Source: Deltaproteobacteria bacterium | GTDB lineage: Bacteria; Chloroflexota; Dehalococcoidia; Dehalococcoidales; BS750m-G39 | Length of the DNA: 64,000 nt | NCBI GenBank assembly: GCA_030603275.1 | Contig: JAUVYB010000002.1 | Location: 1 to 64,000, forward strand | Reading direction: 5' to 3' | In this document: positions 29,674 through 37,915 of the stretch, one piece after another | Layout: each line of letters opens with the position of its first letter | Numbering within the stretch: the stretch's first letter is position 1 | Program-made: the position numbers and the translations under genes | The notes under the pieces: generated by a model | What the model was told of the DNA's origin: nothing | The model's input: the letters and a program-made list of their open reading frames with translations, nothing else | Database searches by the model: none

Positions 29674-29880
29674 CTACCACTCTTCGCGAGGAAGGGTGGC
29701 TATATCAGCCTCATAGTTGAACCAGTAGCCGAAAACCGTATCCTGCGGGGCGTCCTGGAGAATAAGCTCCCTCACCTGCTGATACCACCCCTCGTATTCG
29801 GGGATTTGTTCCTCATCGTCATCAAAGACCAGTACCATATCATTGGGGCATCGGATGACACTTTTAATCATTACAATCAT
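29674..29880 (-). CDS. Small conserved acidic protein, unknown function
   Basis: A 68-residue protein with a hydrophobic-acidic N-terminal stretch (NDMVLVFDDDEEQIPEYEG), a helical middle and an aromatic C-terminus (DTVFGYWFNYEAD). I do not recognise a domain, though short proteins with this MVLVFD...QIPEY...DAP pattern occur in related genomes as far as I recall. A GAGGAG site seven bases before the ATG and good codon use support translation. It stands alone between the orphan response regulator and the copper ATPase. The 218 bases upstream to 30098 contain no other feature that I can support. Confidence 0.7.
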   Translation of the reverse strand: MIVMIKSVIRCPNDMVLVFDDDEEQIPEYEGWYQQVRELILQDAPQDTVFGYWFNYEADIATLPREEW

Positions 29881-30098
29881 GGTCGCTCCTCATTAATAAT
29901 TTCATTTCACAGGTTAATCTTAGAATTTGGGGATTAATTGCCCATAAAATTAGGGTTTAAGTTTCGTTAAAAGGAGCGTTAAGCATGAAATAGGGAAAAA
30001 TGTCAGGTAGCGAATAAGCTATGATTGGGCCAGTTTGCTGACTACGGGGAACTTAAAGAGTAAATCGGGGGTGTGGGGGGCCTGTTTTAAGGCGCCGG

Positions 30099-32579
30099 TC
30101 AGGTCACGGCTGGCTTAAACCTCTTTAAGCGCAGCGAGTTAAATACCACGGTAATAGAGCTGGCGGCCATGGCGGCCGCCGCCAGGATCGGGTTGAGGAA
30201 ACCATACTCGCCCAGTATAAAGTTAAGCCCCGAAGGAACACCGCTATTGCCGAAGGCGAGGTATAAAACTCCGGCGGCTACCGGTATGAGGGCGGTATTG
30301 TAGGCGAAGGCCCAGAAGAGGTTCTGCTTAATGGTGCGCATGGTGCTCTTGCTTAAAGATATGGCGGTGGCAATCCCCTCCAGGTCACCGCTAATCAGGG
30401 TAATGTCACCCGTTTCCATAGCCACGTCGGTGCCGGTGCCGATAGCTATGCCCACGTCCGCCTGAGCCAGGGCCGGGGCATCGTTAATGCCATCGCCGAC
30501 CATAGCTACTACCTTGCCCTTTTTCTGCAGCTTTTTGACCTCCCGGGACTTGTTTTCGGGGAGCACCTCGGCCAGCACCCGGTCAATGCCCACCTCATGA
30601 GCAATCGCCTCGGCGGTGCGCCGGTTGTCCCCGGTAATCATCACCGTCTCAATACCCATCCGATGGAGTTCTTGTAGTGCCTCTTTAGCCCGGGGCTTGA
30701 GGGTATCGGCCAGGGCGATGATGCCCATTACCCGGCTGTCCGCGCCCAGAAACATTACCGTCTTACCCTTTTCCCTGAGGCGCTCAGCTTCTATTCCCAG
30801 TCCGTTCATGGAGAGGCCCGTGTCCTCAATCAATTTAAGGTTGCCTAAAAGCAGCTTTTTGCCGGCTACTGACGCCCTGACTCCCTTTCCCGGGATAGCG
30901 TTAAAGTCCGAGGCGGGCAGCAGCTTCAGCTTTTTATCGGCGGCGGCCTTGACTATAGCCTCGCCCAGCGGGTGCTCCGAGCCGTGCTCCGCCGAGGCTG
31001 CCAGCTGTAGGACTTCTTCCTGAGAAGAAGAGGGGATAGCTAAAATATCGGTTACTTTGGGTTCGCCCCGGGTCAGGGTGCCGGTTTTATCCAGCAGCAC
31101 CGTGTCTATCTGGTGAGACCGCTCCAGCGCCCCGGCACTCTTGATGAGTATGCCGTGCTCGGCGCCCCGGCCGGTGCCGACCATGATAGCCGTCGGCGTG
31201 GCCAGCCCCAGCGCGCAGGGGCAGGCGATGATGAGCACGGCGACAAAGTTAAGCAAGGCATAGGTCAGGGCGGGGGTTGGCCCCACCAAATACCAGATTA
31301 TAAAAGTGATGATGGCGATACCGATGACTATGGGCACGAAATAGCCGGCGATAACATCGGCCAGCCGCTGGACAGGCGCCTTGCTTCCCTGTGCCTCTTC
31401 CACCAGCCGGATAATCCGGGCCAGGGTGGTATCCTTGCCTACCTTGGTCGCCTCAAAGCGGAAGCTGCCGGTCTTGTTGATGGTGGCGCCGATAACCCCG
31501 TCGCCGACCGTTTTTTCCACCGGCAGGCTCTCGCCGGTAATCATAGATTCGTCAATACTGGAATAGCCCTGACGGATAATGCCGTCCACGGGCACGCGCT
31601 CGCCCGGCCGCACCAGGATGAGGTCGCCAAGCTGGACATCTTCAATGGGGATTTCTATCTCTTTGCCGTCACGGATAATCAGGGCGGTCTTCGGCTGCAG
31701 GCCGATGAGATTCTTTATCGCCGCCGAGGTCTGGCCTTTGGCCCTGGCCTCCAGGAAACGGCCGAGCAGAATAAGGGTAACAATCATGGCCGAGGTATCG
31801 AAGTAGAGGTGAGCCTCTTGCCCGCTGGCGGCGAAAAGCCCGGGGGAAATGACGGCTACCACGCTGTAGAAATAGGCGGCCGAGGTGCCGACGGCAATCA
31901 GGGTGTTCATGTCGGCGGTTCGGTGCCGGAGCGCCCCCCATGCCCCCCGGTAGAACCGCCAGCCCGCCCAGAACTGAACCGGCGTCGCCAGCGCCCAGAG
32001 CAGGTAGGGCTTGCCCGCAAAAGAAGGCGTCCACATCAGGGCCATGATGGCGGCGGCCAGAACGGCGGCTACGATAAAGCGGTTTCTGATATTATTTATT
32101 TCTCGCCGGGAGGCGGTGGTGACGTCTTCCAGCGTTTCCGCTTCCGCGCCCAGCTCGTAGCCGGCCTCTTTTACCGCCCGCCGCAGGTCGGCTACCTCGG
32201 TTCCTTCAATATATTCTACGGTGGCTTTTTCCGAAGCCAGGTTGACATTAACCGATATTACCCCGGGCACGCCCGATAGCGCCTGCTCAACGCGGCTGAC
32301 GCAGGAGGCACAGGTCATGCCGCTTACCGGGAAGATAGACTTTCTGGTTGCCGCCTCGTAGCCCAGCCGGGAGATTGCGTTTTTGACTTTGGAGAGGGTT
32401 ACCCGGGCGGGGTCGTATTCTATTGAAGCCTTCTCGGAGGCAAAATTGACCTTGGCCCGCTCTACGCCCGGCATCCGGGACAGGCCCTTCTGGATGGTGG
32501 CGGCACAGGTGGCGCAGGTCATCCCGGTTATGGGGATATGCGCCTTCTTGGCTTTGCTGGCGCTTGGTTTACTGGCCAT
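30099..32579 (-). CDS. copA: Copper-translocating P1B-type ATPase
   Basis: An 826-residue heavy-metal efflux pump. Two N-terminal HMA domains bind Cu(I) (GMTCATC with C22 and C25; GMTCASC with C90 and C93). Membrane helices follow with the A-domain TGES, the transport-site ACPCALG, phosphorylation [15 protein letters not shown] (P1B His-Pro) and the [10 protein letters not shown] hinge. The CPC motif and later membrane residues fit Cu(I). It starts 4 bases after the DJ-1 gene in a zinc-ribbon/DJ-1/copA operon fed by the left 69-bp promoter repeat, suggesting control by the neighbouring two-component system. Confidence 0.95.
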   Translation of the reverse strand: MASKPSASKAKKAHIPITGMTCATCAATIQKGLSRMPGVERAKVNFASEKASIEYDPARVTLSKVKNAISRLGYEAATRKSIFPVSGMTCASCVSRVEQALSGVPGVISVNVNLASEKATVEYIEGTEVADLRRAVKEAGYELGAEAETLEDVTTASRREINNIRNRFIVAAVLAAAIMALMWTPSFAGKPYLLWALATPVQFWAGWRFYRGAWGALRHRTADMNTLIAVGTSAAYFYSVVAVISPGLFAASGQEAHLYFDTSAMIVTLILLGRFLEARAKGQTSAAIKNLIGLQPKTALIIRDGKEIEIPIEDVQLGDLILVRPGERVPVDGIIRQGYSSIDESMITGESLPVEKTVGDGVIGATINKTGSFRFEATKVGKDTTLARIIRLVEEAQGSKAPVQRLADVIAGYFVPIVIGIAIITFIIWYLVGPTPALTYALLNFVAVLIIACPCALGLATPTAIMVGTGRGAEHGILIKSAGALERSHQIDTVLLDKTGTLTRGEPKVTDILAIPSSSQEEVLQLAASAEHGSEHPLGEAIVKAAADKKLKLLPASDFNAIPGKGVRASVAGKKLLLGNLKLIEDTGLSMNGLGIEAERLREKGKTVMFLGADSRVMGIIALADTLKPRAKEALQELHRMGIETVMITGDNRRTAEAIAHEVGIDRVLAEVLPENKSREVKKLQKKGKVVAMVGDGINDAPALAQADVGIAIGTGTDVAMETGDITLISGDLEGIATAISLSKSTMRTIKQNLFWAFAYNTALIPVAAGVLYLAFGNSGVPSGLNFILGEYGFLNPILAAAAMAASSITVVFNSLRLKRFKPAVT

Positions 32580-32583
32580 TTAT

Positions 32584-33105
32584 TTAGTCCCGCAGGGCTT
32601 CAATTATGGCTTTATTGAACCTGGGCAGGTCGGCGGGCTTGCGCGAGGTGATGAGATTGCCATTGCGGACGACAGCTTCATCGACCCATTCGGCGCCGGC
32701 ATCTTTGAGTTCGGCGGCTACCGAGGGCCAGGAGGTGAGACGGCGTCCCTTGACTATGCCGGCGGCGATGAGTAGCTGCGGGCCGTGGCAGACAGCCGCT
32801 ATTATCTTGCCCAGCTCATCCGCCTTTTTAACCAGGTCGACCATAGACTTATATTTACGCATCCTGGCCGGGGCACGGCCGCCGGGTATGATGATGGCGT
32901 CAAGGTCCTCCGCTTTAACTTTATCGGCGGTGGTATCGACTCTTATAGCCACGCTGCCCCTTTTACCCTGGTAGATTGCTTTGGAGCCGCTGCCTATAAT
33001 CAGCACCTTGGCACCGGCGTTTTTCATGCCCCACATCGGCACGATAAGCTCGGAGTCCTCAAAGTCCTCCTCGACCAGGAGGGCAATCCGCTTTCCGTCA
33101 AGCAT
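32584..33105 (-). CDS. DJ-1/PfpI family protein
   Basis: A 173-residue DJ-1/PfpI-superfamily protein with the nucleophile-elbow cysteine in AAVCHGPQLLIAAG and the glutamate near LVEEDFEDSE. Homologues act as glyoxalases, deglycases, chaperones or proteases; this length and motif fit the stress-induced YraA/YhbO-like group. A GAAGGAAAG site precedes the ATG. It overlaps the zinc-ribbon gene by 8 bases and is followed at 4 bases by copA, tying it to a metal/oxidative-stress operon. Confidence 0.92.
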   Translation of the reverse strand: MLDGKRIALLVEEDFEDSELIVPMWGMKNAGAKVLIIGSGSKAIYQGKRGSVAIRVDTTADKVKAEDLDAIIIPGGRAPARMRKYKSMVDLVKKADELGKIIAAVCHGPQLLIAAGIVKGRRLTSWPSVAAELKDAGAEWVDEAVVRNGNLITSRKPADLPRFNKAIIEALRD

Positions 33106-33331
33106 ACTTTGACTTTCCTTCGTCGGAAATTCCAGACCCTCGCCGGTGTTCCCTGGCCTGGCCGGACTGCTTAAGCTCTATTTCAACCACACCTACCAGG
33201 TCGCGCATGTAACCGCACTGGATGCAGTACTCGTACCAGCCGTAGTGGTCTCTATCAACCCCGACGTCACCCGTTTTGCATCGGGGACAACTCTTCGGTC
33301 TCAGCATTTTGGGGCTACCCCCTTCGTTCAT
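33098..33331 (-). CDS. Small zinc-ribbon protein
   Basis: A 77-residue protein with CPRCKTGD and CIQCGYM, two CxxC knuckles forming a zinc ribbon, and a basic C-terminus. It may bind DNA, RNA or a partner; I recognise no named family. It resembles in layout the ribbon protein at 48690. I chose ATG 33331 (AGAGGAC eight bases upstream); ATG 33307 would also keep the ribbon. It is the first gene of the operon with DJ-1 and copA, and its promoter is the left copy of the 69-bp repeat. Confidence 0.7.
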   Translation of the reverse strand: MNEGGSPKMLRPKSCPRCKTGDVGVDRDHYGWYEYCIQCGYMRDLVGVVEIELKQSGQAREHRRGSGISDEGKSKYA

Positions 33332-33383
33332 TATGACTGTCCTCTTAATCACGCACGTAGTCGACTATAATCACTGTATCTAG

Positions 33384-33452
33384 AATGATAGTGCGCGGGC
33401 GATAACGAAGTCATAAAATAAGGGGGGAAAAAGTTACAAAATTATGACATTG
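33384..33452 (-). promoter_or_regulatory. 69-bp outward promoter repeat, left copy
   Basis: Identical over all 69 bases to the reverse complement of 36194-36262. On the minus strand it has GTCATAA (33442-33448), then TTATGAC (33410-33416) 32 bases on, -35 ATGACT at 33409-33414, an 18-base spacer and -10 TATCAT at 33385-33390, facing the zinc-ribbon gene 53 bases away. Sequence beyond both ends differs from the right copy. Confidence 0.8.
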
Positions 33453-33460
33453 GGGGCAGT

Positions 33461-34159
33461 TCAGGTGGCGGGGTGGTCTATGATGTAGCCGGTCTTGGGG
33501 ACGGTGCGAATCAGCGGGGGGCTGTTGGGGCCGCTCTCCAGCTTGCTCCTGAGGCGGCTTATCCAGGTCCTGAGGATTTGGACGTCGTCACGGTATTCCG
33601 GCCCCCATACCCGGGTGAGCAGTTCCTCGTAGAGCATGAGGCGGCCGGCATTGTTGATAAGCTGGCTGAGTAGAAGCCATTCGGTGCGGGTGAGGTATTT
33701 CTCCTGGCCATTGACCAGCGCGTTGCGCTTCCTGAAGTCAACGGTTATATTGCCTAGTTCAAGGACTTCGGCGGTTTTACGCCTTTCTTCGGGTTCCAGG
33801 CGGCGCCTGATGGCTTCAATCCTGGCTACCAGTTCGTCGGGGTTGAAGGGTTTGGGCAGGTAGTCATCGGCTCCCAGCTGCAGCCCCTTAATCCGATCGG
33901 TATCAGCCCCTTTGGCGGTAAGGATGATAACCGGCACCGGGGAAAAGGTGCGCAGCTGTTTAAGCATCTCCAGGCCGTCCATCTTGGGCATAAGCAGGTC
34001 AAGCACCACCAGGTGGGGTTCTTGAGCTTGAGCCTGCTCCAGTCCCTCGATGCCGTTGCTGGCGGTCAGCACCTCATAGCCGGAGGCTTTTAGCTTGGTG
34101 CTGAGGAAATTCAGAATCCGTTTTTCATCGTCAACTACCAGTATGCGAAATCGCCTCAC
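33461..34159 (-). CDS. OmpR-family response regulator, partner of MASE3 kinase
   Basis: A 232-residue regulator with receiver residues VVDDEKR, phosphoacceptor Asp in LVVLDLLMPKMDGL, Thr in VIILTAKG and Lys in YLPKPFNPDE, and a C-terminal winged helix ending DDVQILRTWISRLRSKLE. Start is GTG 34159. It is divergent from the sensor kinase and lies entirely between the two 69-bp repeats. Its stop is 8 bases from the left repeat. Its likely targets are the TTATGAC-containing palindromes in those repeats and the copy in its own upstream gap. Confidence 0.94.
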   Translation of the reverse strand: MRRFRILVVDDEKRILNFLSTKLKASGYEVLTASNGIEGLEQAQAQEPHLVVLDLLMPKMDGLEMLKQLRTFSPVPVIILTAKGADTDRIKGLQLGADDYLPKPFNPDELVARIEAIRRRLEPEERRKTAEVLELGNITVDFRKRNALVNGQEKYLTRTEWLLLSQLINNAGRLMLYEELLTRVWGPEYRDDVQILRTWISRLRSKLESGPNSPPLIRTVPKTGYIIDHPAT

Positions 34160-34200
34160 CGGCTTTATCTCCGCGCGGATTTGTCTCGGTGGTAATAATA

Positions 34201-34210
34201 GTCTTATGAC
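34201..34210. promoter_or_regulatory. Candidate operator GTCTTATGAC in the divergent RR/kinase gap
   Basis: Contains the TTATGAC half-site seen in both 69-bp repeats, with GTC and GAC forming a short inverted pair. It lies 42 bases upstream of the regulator's GTG and 90 bases upstream of the kinase ATG chosen here. Confidence 0.45.
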
Positions 34211-34300
34211 GGTGGGATGTCAAAGCCGATTCCTGCCCGGATAGAACTGCTCACCTTGACGTTGGGATATTATCGGCGTATCATCACGCCGAGAGCGATT

Positions 34301-36166
34301 ATGAACAAGTTCTTGGCATCGCTGGCGGCGCTTAGAAAGCCGAGCTGGTATCTGGCCATCTTAGCCGGCGCCATGGTTTTCGCCGCCCTGTATTTTTCCA
34401 GCTGGTACAGCTATCTGCTTTTCCATAATATTGCTGAAATATTCAGTATTCTGGTCGCCTTTGGTATTTTTATCATCGCCTGGAACGCGCGCCGCTTTCT
34501 GGATAACAGCTATTTTATCTTTATCGGTATCGCCTTCCTGTTTGTCGGTGCTTTAGACCTGGTGCATACCCTGGCTTACTCGGGGATGGGTGTTTTCCCC
34601 GAATACGGGACTAATCTGGCTACTCAGCTCTGGATTTGTGCCCGCTATATACAAAGCCTTTCTTTCCTCGTTGCGCCGCTGCTCATCGGGCGCAGGCTGC
34701 GCATCAATTTCCTGCTTCTTGGCTACGGCTTGGTTACGGCGCTTCTGCTGGTCTCCATTTTCTACTGGCAGAACTTTCCGGTCTGCTTTGTCGAAGGCGC
34801 TGGTCTGACTACGTTTAAAATAGTCAGCGAGTATGTAATTTCTCTGCTGCTGCTGGGGGCGATTTTTACCATGTGGCAGAAGCGCCGGCAGTTTGATACC
34901 AACGTGTTATGGTTTCTACTTGCCGCTATCATCGTGACCATTGCCTCTGAACTGGCCTTCACCCTCTATCAGAGCCCCTATGGCCTGCCCAACCTCATCG
35001 GGCATTTTTTGAAGATTGTCGCCTTCTATCTCATCTACAAGGCTATTATCGAGACCGGGCTGGTCAAGCCCTATAACCTTCTCTTTAGAAACCTCAAGCA
35101 GAGCGAGGAGCAATATCGTGACCTTTATGAGGAGGCTCCCAACGCCTACTTTTCGGTTGGTGTGGACGGCGTTATTAAGCAGGCCAACCGCAGTGCTGGG
35201 GAGCTGCTGGGCTACAGTGGGGATGAGCTGGTGGGGCGGCCGGTATCCGAACTGTATGCCGATACGCCCAATGGCAAGGCTAAGGCGCAGAAGATATTCC
35301 AGAAATTTCTGGCCGGCGAGGAAATCCGTGATGAAGAGCTGGAGATGCGCCGCGCCGACGGTGGTGAGGTATGGGTCAACCTGTCAGTGCGGCCGATACG
35401 TGACAAGGAAGGCAACGTGGTCGCCAGCCGCTCGGAGATAGTGGATATTACCGAGCACAGGAAGCTGGACCAGCTAAAGGACGATTTTATCGGCCTGGTA
35501 TCCCACGAGCTGCGCAGTCCCCTGACGGTGATTATGGGGGCTATCAATACCGTCTTGAGCGAAGGGGCTAACCTGTCCGAGGAAGAAACCCACCAGTTGC
35601 TCAAGGATGCTGCTCTGGAGTCAGAGACGCTGTCCCACCTGCTGGGCAACCTCCTGGAATTGTCACGAGCTCAGGCGGAGCGCCTTATCCTTCATGCCGA
35701 AGCTATAGATGTTGAGAGAGTGGTTCAGGAAGCCGTTGAGGGAGTGAAGCGCCAGTCTTCGGCGCACCAGTTTGTGGTGAGCGCCCCCCAAAAACTGCCC
35801 CCGGTTTATGCCGACCCGCTGCGGCTGGAACGTATCCTCTATAATCTCCTGGAAAACGCCGTCAAGTATTCACCGCAGGGGGGGGAGATAAAAGTCACCG
35901 TCAAGCCGGATGAGGAGCAGCTGGTTATAGGGGTTAGCGACCGGGGGGTGGGCATATCCCCGGCTGACCAGGCCAGGCTGTTTGCCCCCTTCCAGCGTCT
36001 AGAGGAGTCCCGGCCTGGTGGCACCAGGGGGGTGGGGCTGGGGTTACTGGTATGTCAGCGGCTGGTGGAAGCGCACGGCGGCCGGATATGGGTTGAGTCT
36101 AAGCCCGGCCGTGGTTCCACATTCTTCTTTACCCTGCCCCTGAACCGGCAACAGCAGCCGGCTTAA
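34301..36166 (+). CDS. MASE3-PAS sensor histidine kinase
   Basis: A 621-residue membrane kinase. An N-terminal MASE3 sensor with six to eight helices (FNPET-like region rich in aromatic residues, about residues 15-255) is followed by a PAS domain (about 265-385). The HisKA phosphorylation site LVSHELRSPLTV and an HATPase with NLLENAVKYSP, GVGISPADQARLF and GTRGVGLGLLV complete it. The MASE3 ligand is unknown. I chose ATG 34301, near GAGAG; ATG 34217 adds 28 non-hydrophobic residues and is an alternative. It pairs with the divergent regulator at 33461-34159, and the right 69-bp repeat begins 27 bases after its stop. Confidence 0.92.
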   Translation: MNKFLASLAALRKPSWYLAILAGAMVFAALYFSSWYSYLLFHNIAEIFSILVAFGIFIIAWNARRFLDNSYFIFIGIAFLFVGALDLVHTLAYSGMGVFPEYGTNLATQLWICARYIQSLSFLVAPLLIGRRLRINFLLLGYGLVTALLLVSIFYWQNFPVCFVEGAGLTTFKIVSEYVISLLLLGAIFTMWQKRRQFDTNVLWFLLAAIIVTIASELAFTLYQSPYGLPNLIGHFLKIVAFYLIYKAIIETGLVKPYNLLFRNLKQSEEQYRDLYEEAPNAYFSVGVDGVIKQANRSAGELLGYSGDELVGRPVSELYADTPNGKAKAQKIFQKFLAGEEIRDEELEMRRADGGEVWVNLSVRPIRDKEGNVVASRSEIVDITEHRKLDQLKDDFIGLVSHELRSPLTVIMGAINTVLSEGANLSEEETHQLLKDAALESETLSHLLGNLLELSRAQAERLILHAEAIDVERVVQEAVEGVKRQSSAHQFVVSAPQKLPPVYADPLRLERILYNLLENAVKYSPQGGEIKVTVKPDEEQLVIGVSDRGVGISPADQARLFAPFQRLEESRPGGTRGVGLGLLVCQRLVEAHGGRIWVESKPGRGSTFFFTLPLNRQQQPA

Positions 36167-36193
36167 AGCTGGGTCAATACTTTAGGCGGTCAG

Positions 36194-36262
36194 CAATGTC
36201 ATAATTTTGTAACTTTTTCCCCCCTTATTTTATGACTTCGTTATCGCCCGCGCACTATCATT
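36194..36262 (+). promoter_or_regulatory. 69-bp outward promoter repeat, right copy
   Basis: GTCATAA at 36198-36204 and TTATGAC at 36230-36236, -35 ATGACT at 36232-36237, 18-base spacer, -10 TATCAT at 36256-36261, pointing to sodA 75 bases away. It is a perfect inverted copy of 33384-33452. The palindrome overlapping the -35 box suits a class-II OmpR-type activator. Confidence 0.8.
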
Positions 36263-36336
36263 GTGGTTGAGTACCTCCAGGGTCCGGGAAGCCGGCGCTT
36301 AGGGCTTAATCTAAAACTAAGAGGAGGATCAAAGAA

Positions 36337-36927
36337 ATGGGTTACACGGCTAAGGACTACAGTAAACTTATCGGGATGGAGGGTTTTAGCGAGACCCTGC
36401 TCAAAAATCACTTTACTCTCTACCAGGGCTATGTGAACAACACCAACAAGCTGTGGGATTTGCTGACGGCTATGCTCAAAGAAGGCAGGGCGGGCACCCC
36501 GGAGTACGCCGAGCTTAAACGCCGCTTTGGCTTTGAGTTTAACGGTATGCGCCTCCACGAATACTACTTTGAGAACCTGGGAGGTAAAAAGCCCATGGAT
36601 AAAACGGCGGCCCTGGCTAAAAAGGTGGCCGGCGCCTACGGCAGCTATGATGCCTGGGAGTATGATTTTAAGGCTACCGGGGCTATGCGCGGCATCGGTT
36701 GGGCAGTGCTGTATCAGGATAATGTGAGCGGCTGGTTGTTTAACCAGTGGATTAATGAGCATGAGGTTGGCCATCCCGCGGGATGTGCGCCCATCCTGGT
36801 GATGGATGTCTTTGAGCATGCCTTCATCACCGATTACGGGCTGAAGCGGGCCGACTACATCAACGCTTTTTTTAAGAATATTAACTGGGAGGTGGTGGCT
36901 GGTAGGGTGAAAGAGGTGGAGCTATGA
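36337..36927 (+). CDS. sodA: Fe/Mn superoxide dismutase
   Basis: A 196-residue SodA/SodB enzyme removing superoxide. The four metal ligands are H25, H74, D157 (VMDVFEH) and H161, in the family order, and the core is complete. The metal (Fe or Mn) cannot be fixed from the ligands alone. AGAGGAGG precedes the ATG. metF overlaps its stop in an ATGA. It is driven from the right 69-bp repeat, so regulation by the neighbouring two-component system is likely. An SOD in an otherwise anaerobic-looking gene set indicates exposure to oxygen. Confidence 0.95.
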   Translation: MGYTAKDYSKLIGMEGFSETLLKNHFTLYQGYVNNTNKLWDLLTAMLKEGRAGTPEYAELKRRFGFEFNGMRLHEYYFENLGGKKPMDKTAALAKKVAGAYGSYDAWEYDFKATGAMRGIGWAVLYQDNVSGWLFNQWINEHEVGHPAGCAPILVMDVFEHAFITDYGLKRADYINAFFKNINWEVVAGRVKEVEL

Positions 36928-37817
36928 AAATAGGCGAAATTATAAAAGAGCGTGGGAGCAGCCTCTCTTTTGAGTTCTTCCCCCCCAAGGACGGGGCCGG
37001 CGAGGCCCGGTTGTTCCAGGCTATAGCAAAACTGGAAGCTCTGGCGCCGACTTTTGTTTCGGTAACCTACGGGGCCGGTGGCGGCACCATGAAAAATACC
37101 AGTAACGTGATTGGGCGTATCAAGCGGGAGGCCTCGCTTACTGCTATGCCCCACCTCACCTGCGTCGACCAGAGCAAAGGCGAGCTCAGAAAGATTCTGG
37201 AGGACTATAAAGGACGGGGCATTGATAATGTTTTGGCCCTGAGGGGTGACCCACCCAAGGGCACCGAGGCATTCGTTGCTCCCAAAGACGGCTTCTGTTA
37301 TGCCATAGATATGGTAACGCTGGCTGTCGATGTGGGAGGCTTTTCCATCGGGGTGGCGGTATACCCGGAGGGTCATGCCGAGTCACCGAGCCTGGAAATG
37401 GATATGTACTACACCAAGCAGAAAATCGATGCCGGGGCCGATTTCGCCATTACCCAGATGTTCTTTGATAACCGCTATTTCTACCAGTTTCTGGAGCGGG
37501 CGGAGAAGGCTGGTATAGCTATCCCCATCATTCCGGGGATAATGCCCATTAGTGATATTGACCGAATCAGGCGGTTCAGCCAGATGTGTGGCGCCACCCT
37601 GCCGGACTACATTGTGCAGAGACTTGAAAAGGCGGGGGCCGGTGAGGCTGGTAAGGTTGGTATAGAGGTGGCTACCGAGCAGTGCGCCGACCTGCTGGAG
37701 CACGGCGTCCGTTACTTCCATTTCTACGCTCTTAATCAGTCTGACGCGGTCAGCCAGATAGTGAGTAATCTGGGCCTGGAGCGTCTGGGCCTTGCCCCGC
37801 TGGCGAAAGCACGTTAG
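36924..37817 (+). CDS. metF: Methylenetetrahydrofolate reductase
   Basis: A 297-residue TIM-barrel flavoprotein reducing 5,10-methylene-THF to 5-methyl-THF. SFEFFPPKDGAG starts the barrel, followed by TYGAGGG, HLTCVDQS, LRGDPPKG and ITQMFFDN, and the late PGIMPISD. The length matches the bacterial short form. It overlaps sodA by four bases, an unusual pairing that would place methyl-folate supply under the same control as superoxide defence. Methyl groups may go to the MetE-core protein at 62417 or to the Wood-Ljungdahl pathway. Confidence 0.94.
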   Translation: MKIGEIIKERGSSLSFEFFPPKDGAGEARLFQAIAKLEALAPTFVSVTYGAGGGTMKNTSNVIGRIKREASLTAMPHLTCVDQSKGELRKILEDYKGRGIDNVLALRGDPPKGTEAFVAPKDGFCYAIDMVTLAVDVGGFSIGVAVYPEGHAESPSLEMDMYYTKQKIDAGADFAITQMFFDNRYFYQFLERAEKAGIAIPIIPGIMPISDIDRIRRFSQMCGATLPDYIVQRLEKAGAGEAGKVGIEVATEQCADLLEHGVRYFHFYALNQSDAVSQIVSNLGLERLGLAPLAKAR

Positions 37818-37915
37818 CCACAGATAAAGCCGGATGGCCGCCCCCAGTATTCTCCCTGATGGTAGCGGTGTAGTATCAGTATGCCTTTATTAATGGTAAA
37901 ATATGGGAAGGCATC

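Noticed and set aside
31113-32279. Long open frame (388 codons) antisense to copA
   Set aside because: Gly/Asp/Gln-rich composition without motifs and full overlap with conserved P-type ATPase motifs on the other strand.
33384-36262. Transposon bounded by 69-bp terminal inverted repeats
   Set aside because: No transposase inside, no target-site duplication at the outer ends, and the repeats contain promoter elements facing useful operons. A promoter duplication explains more.
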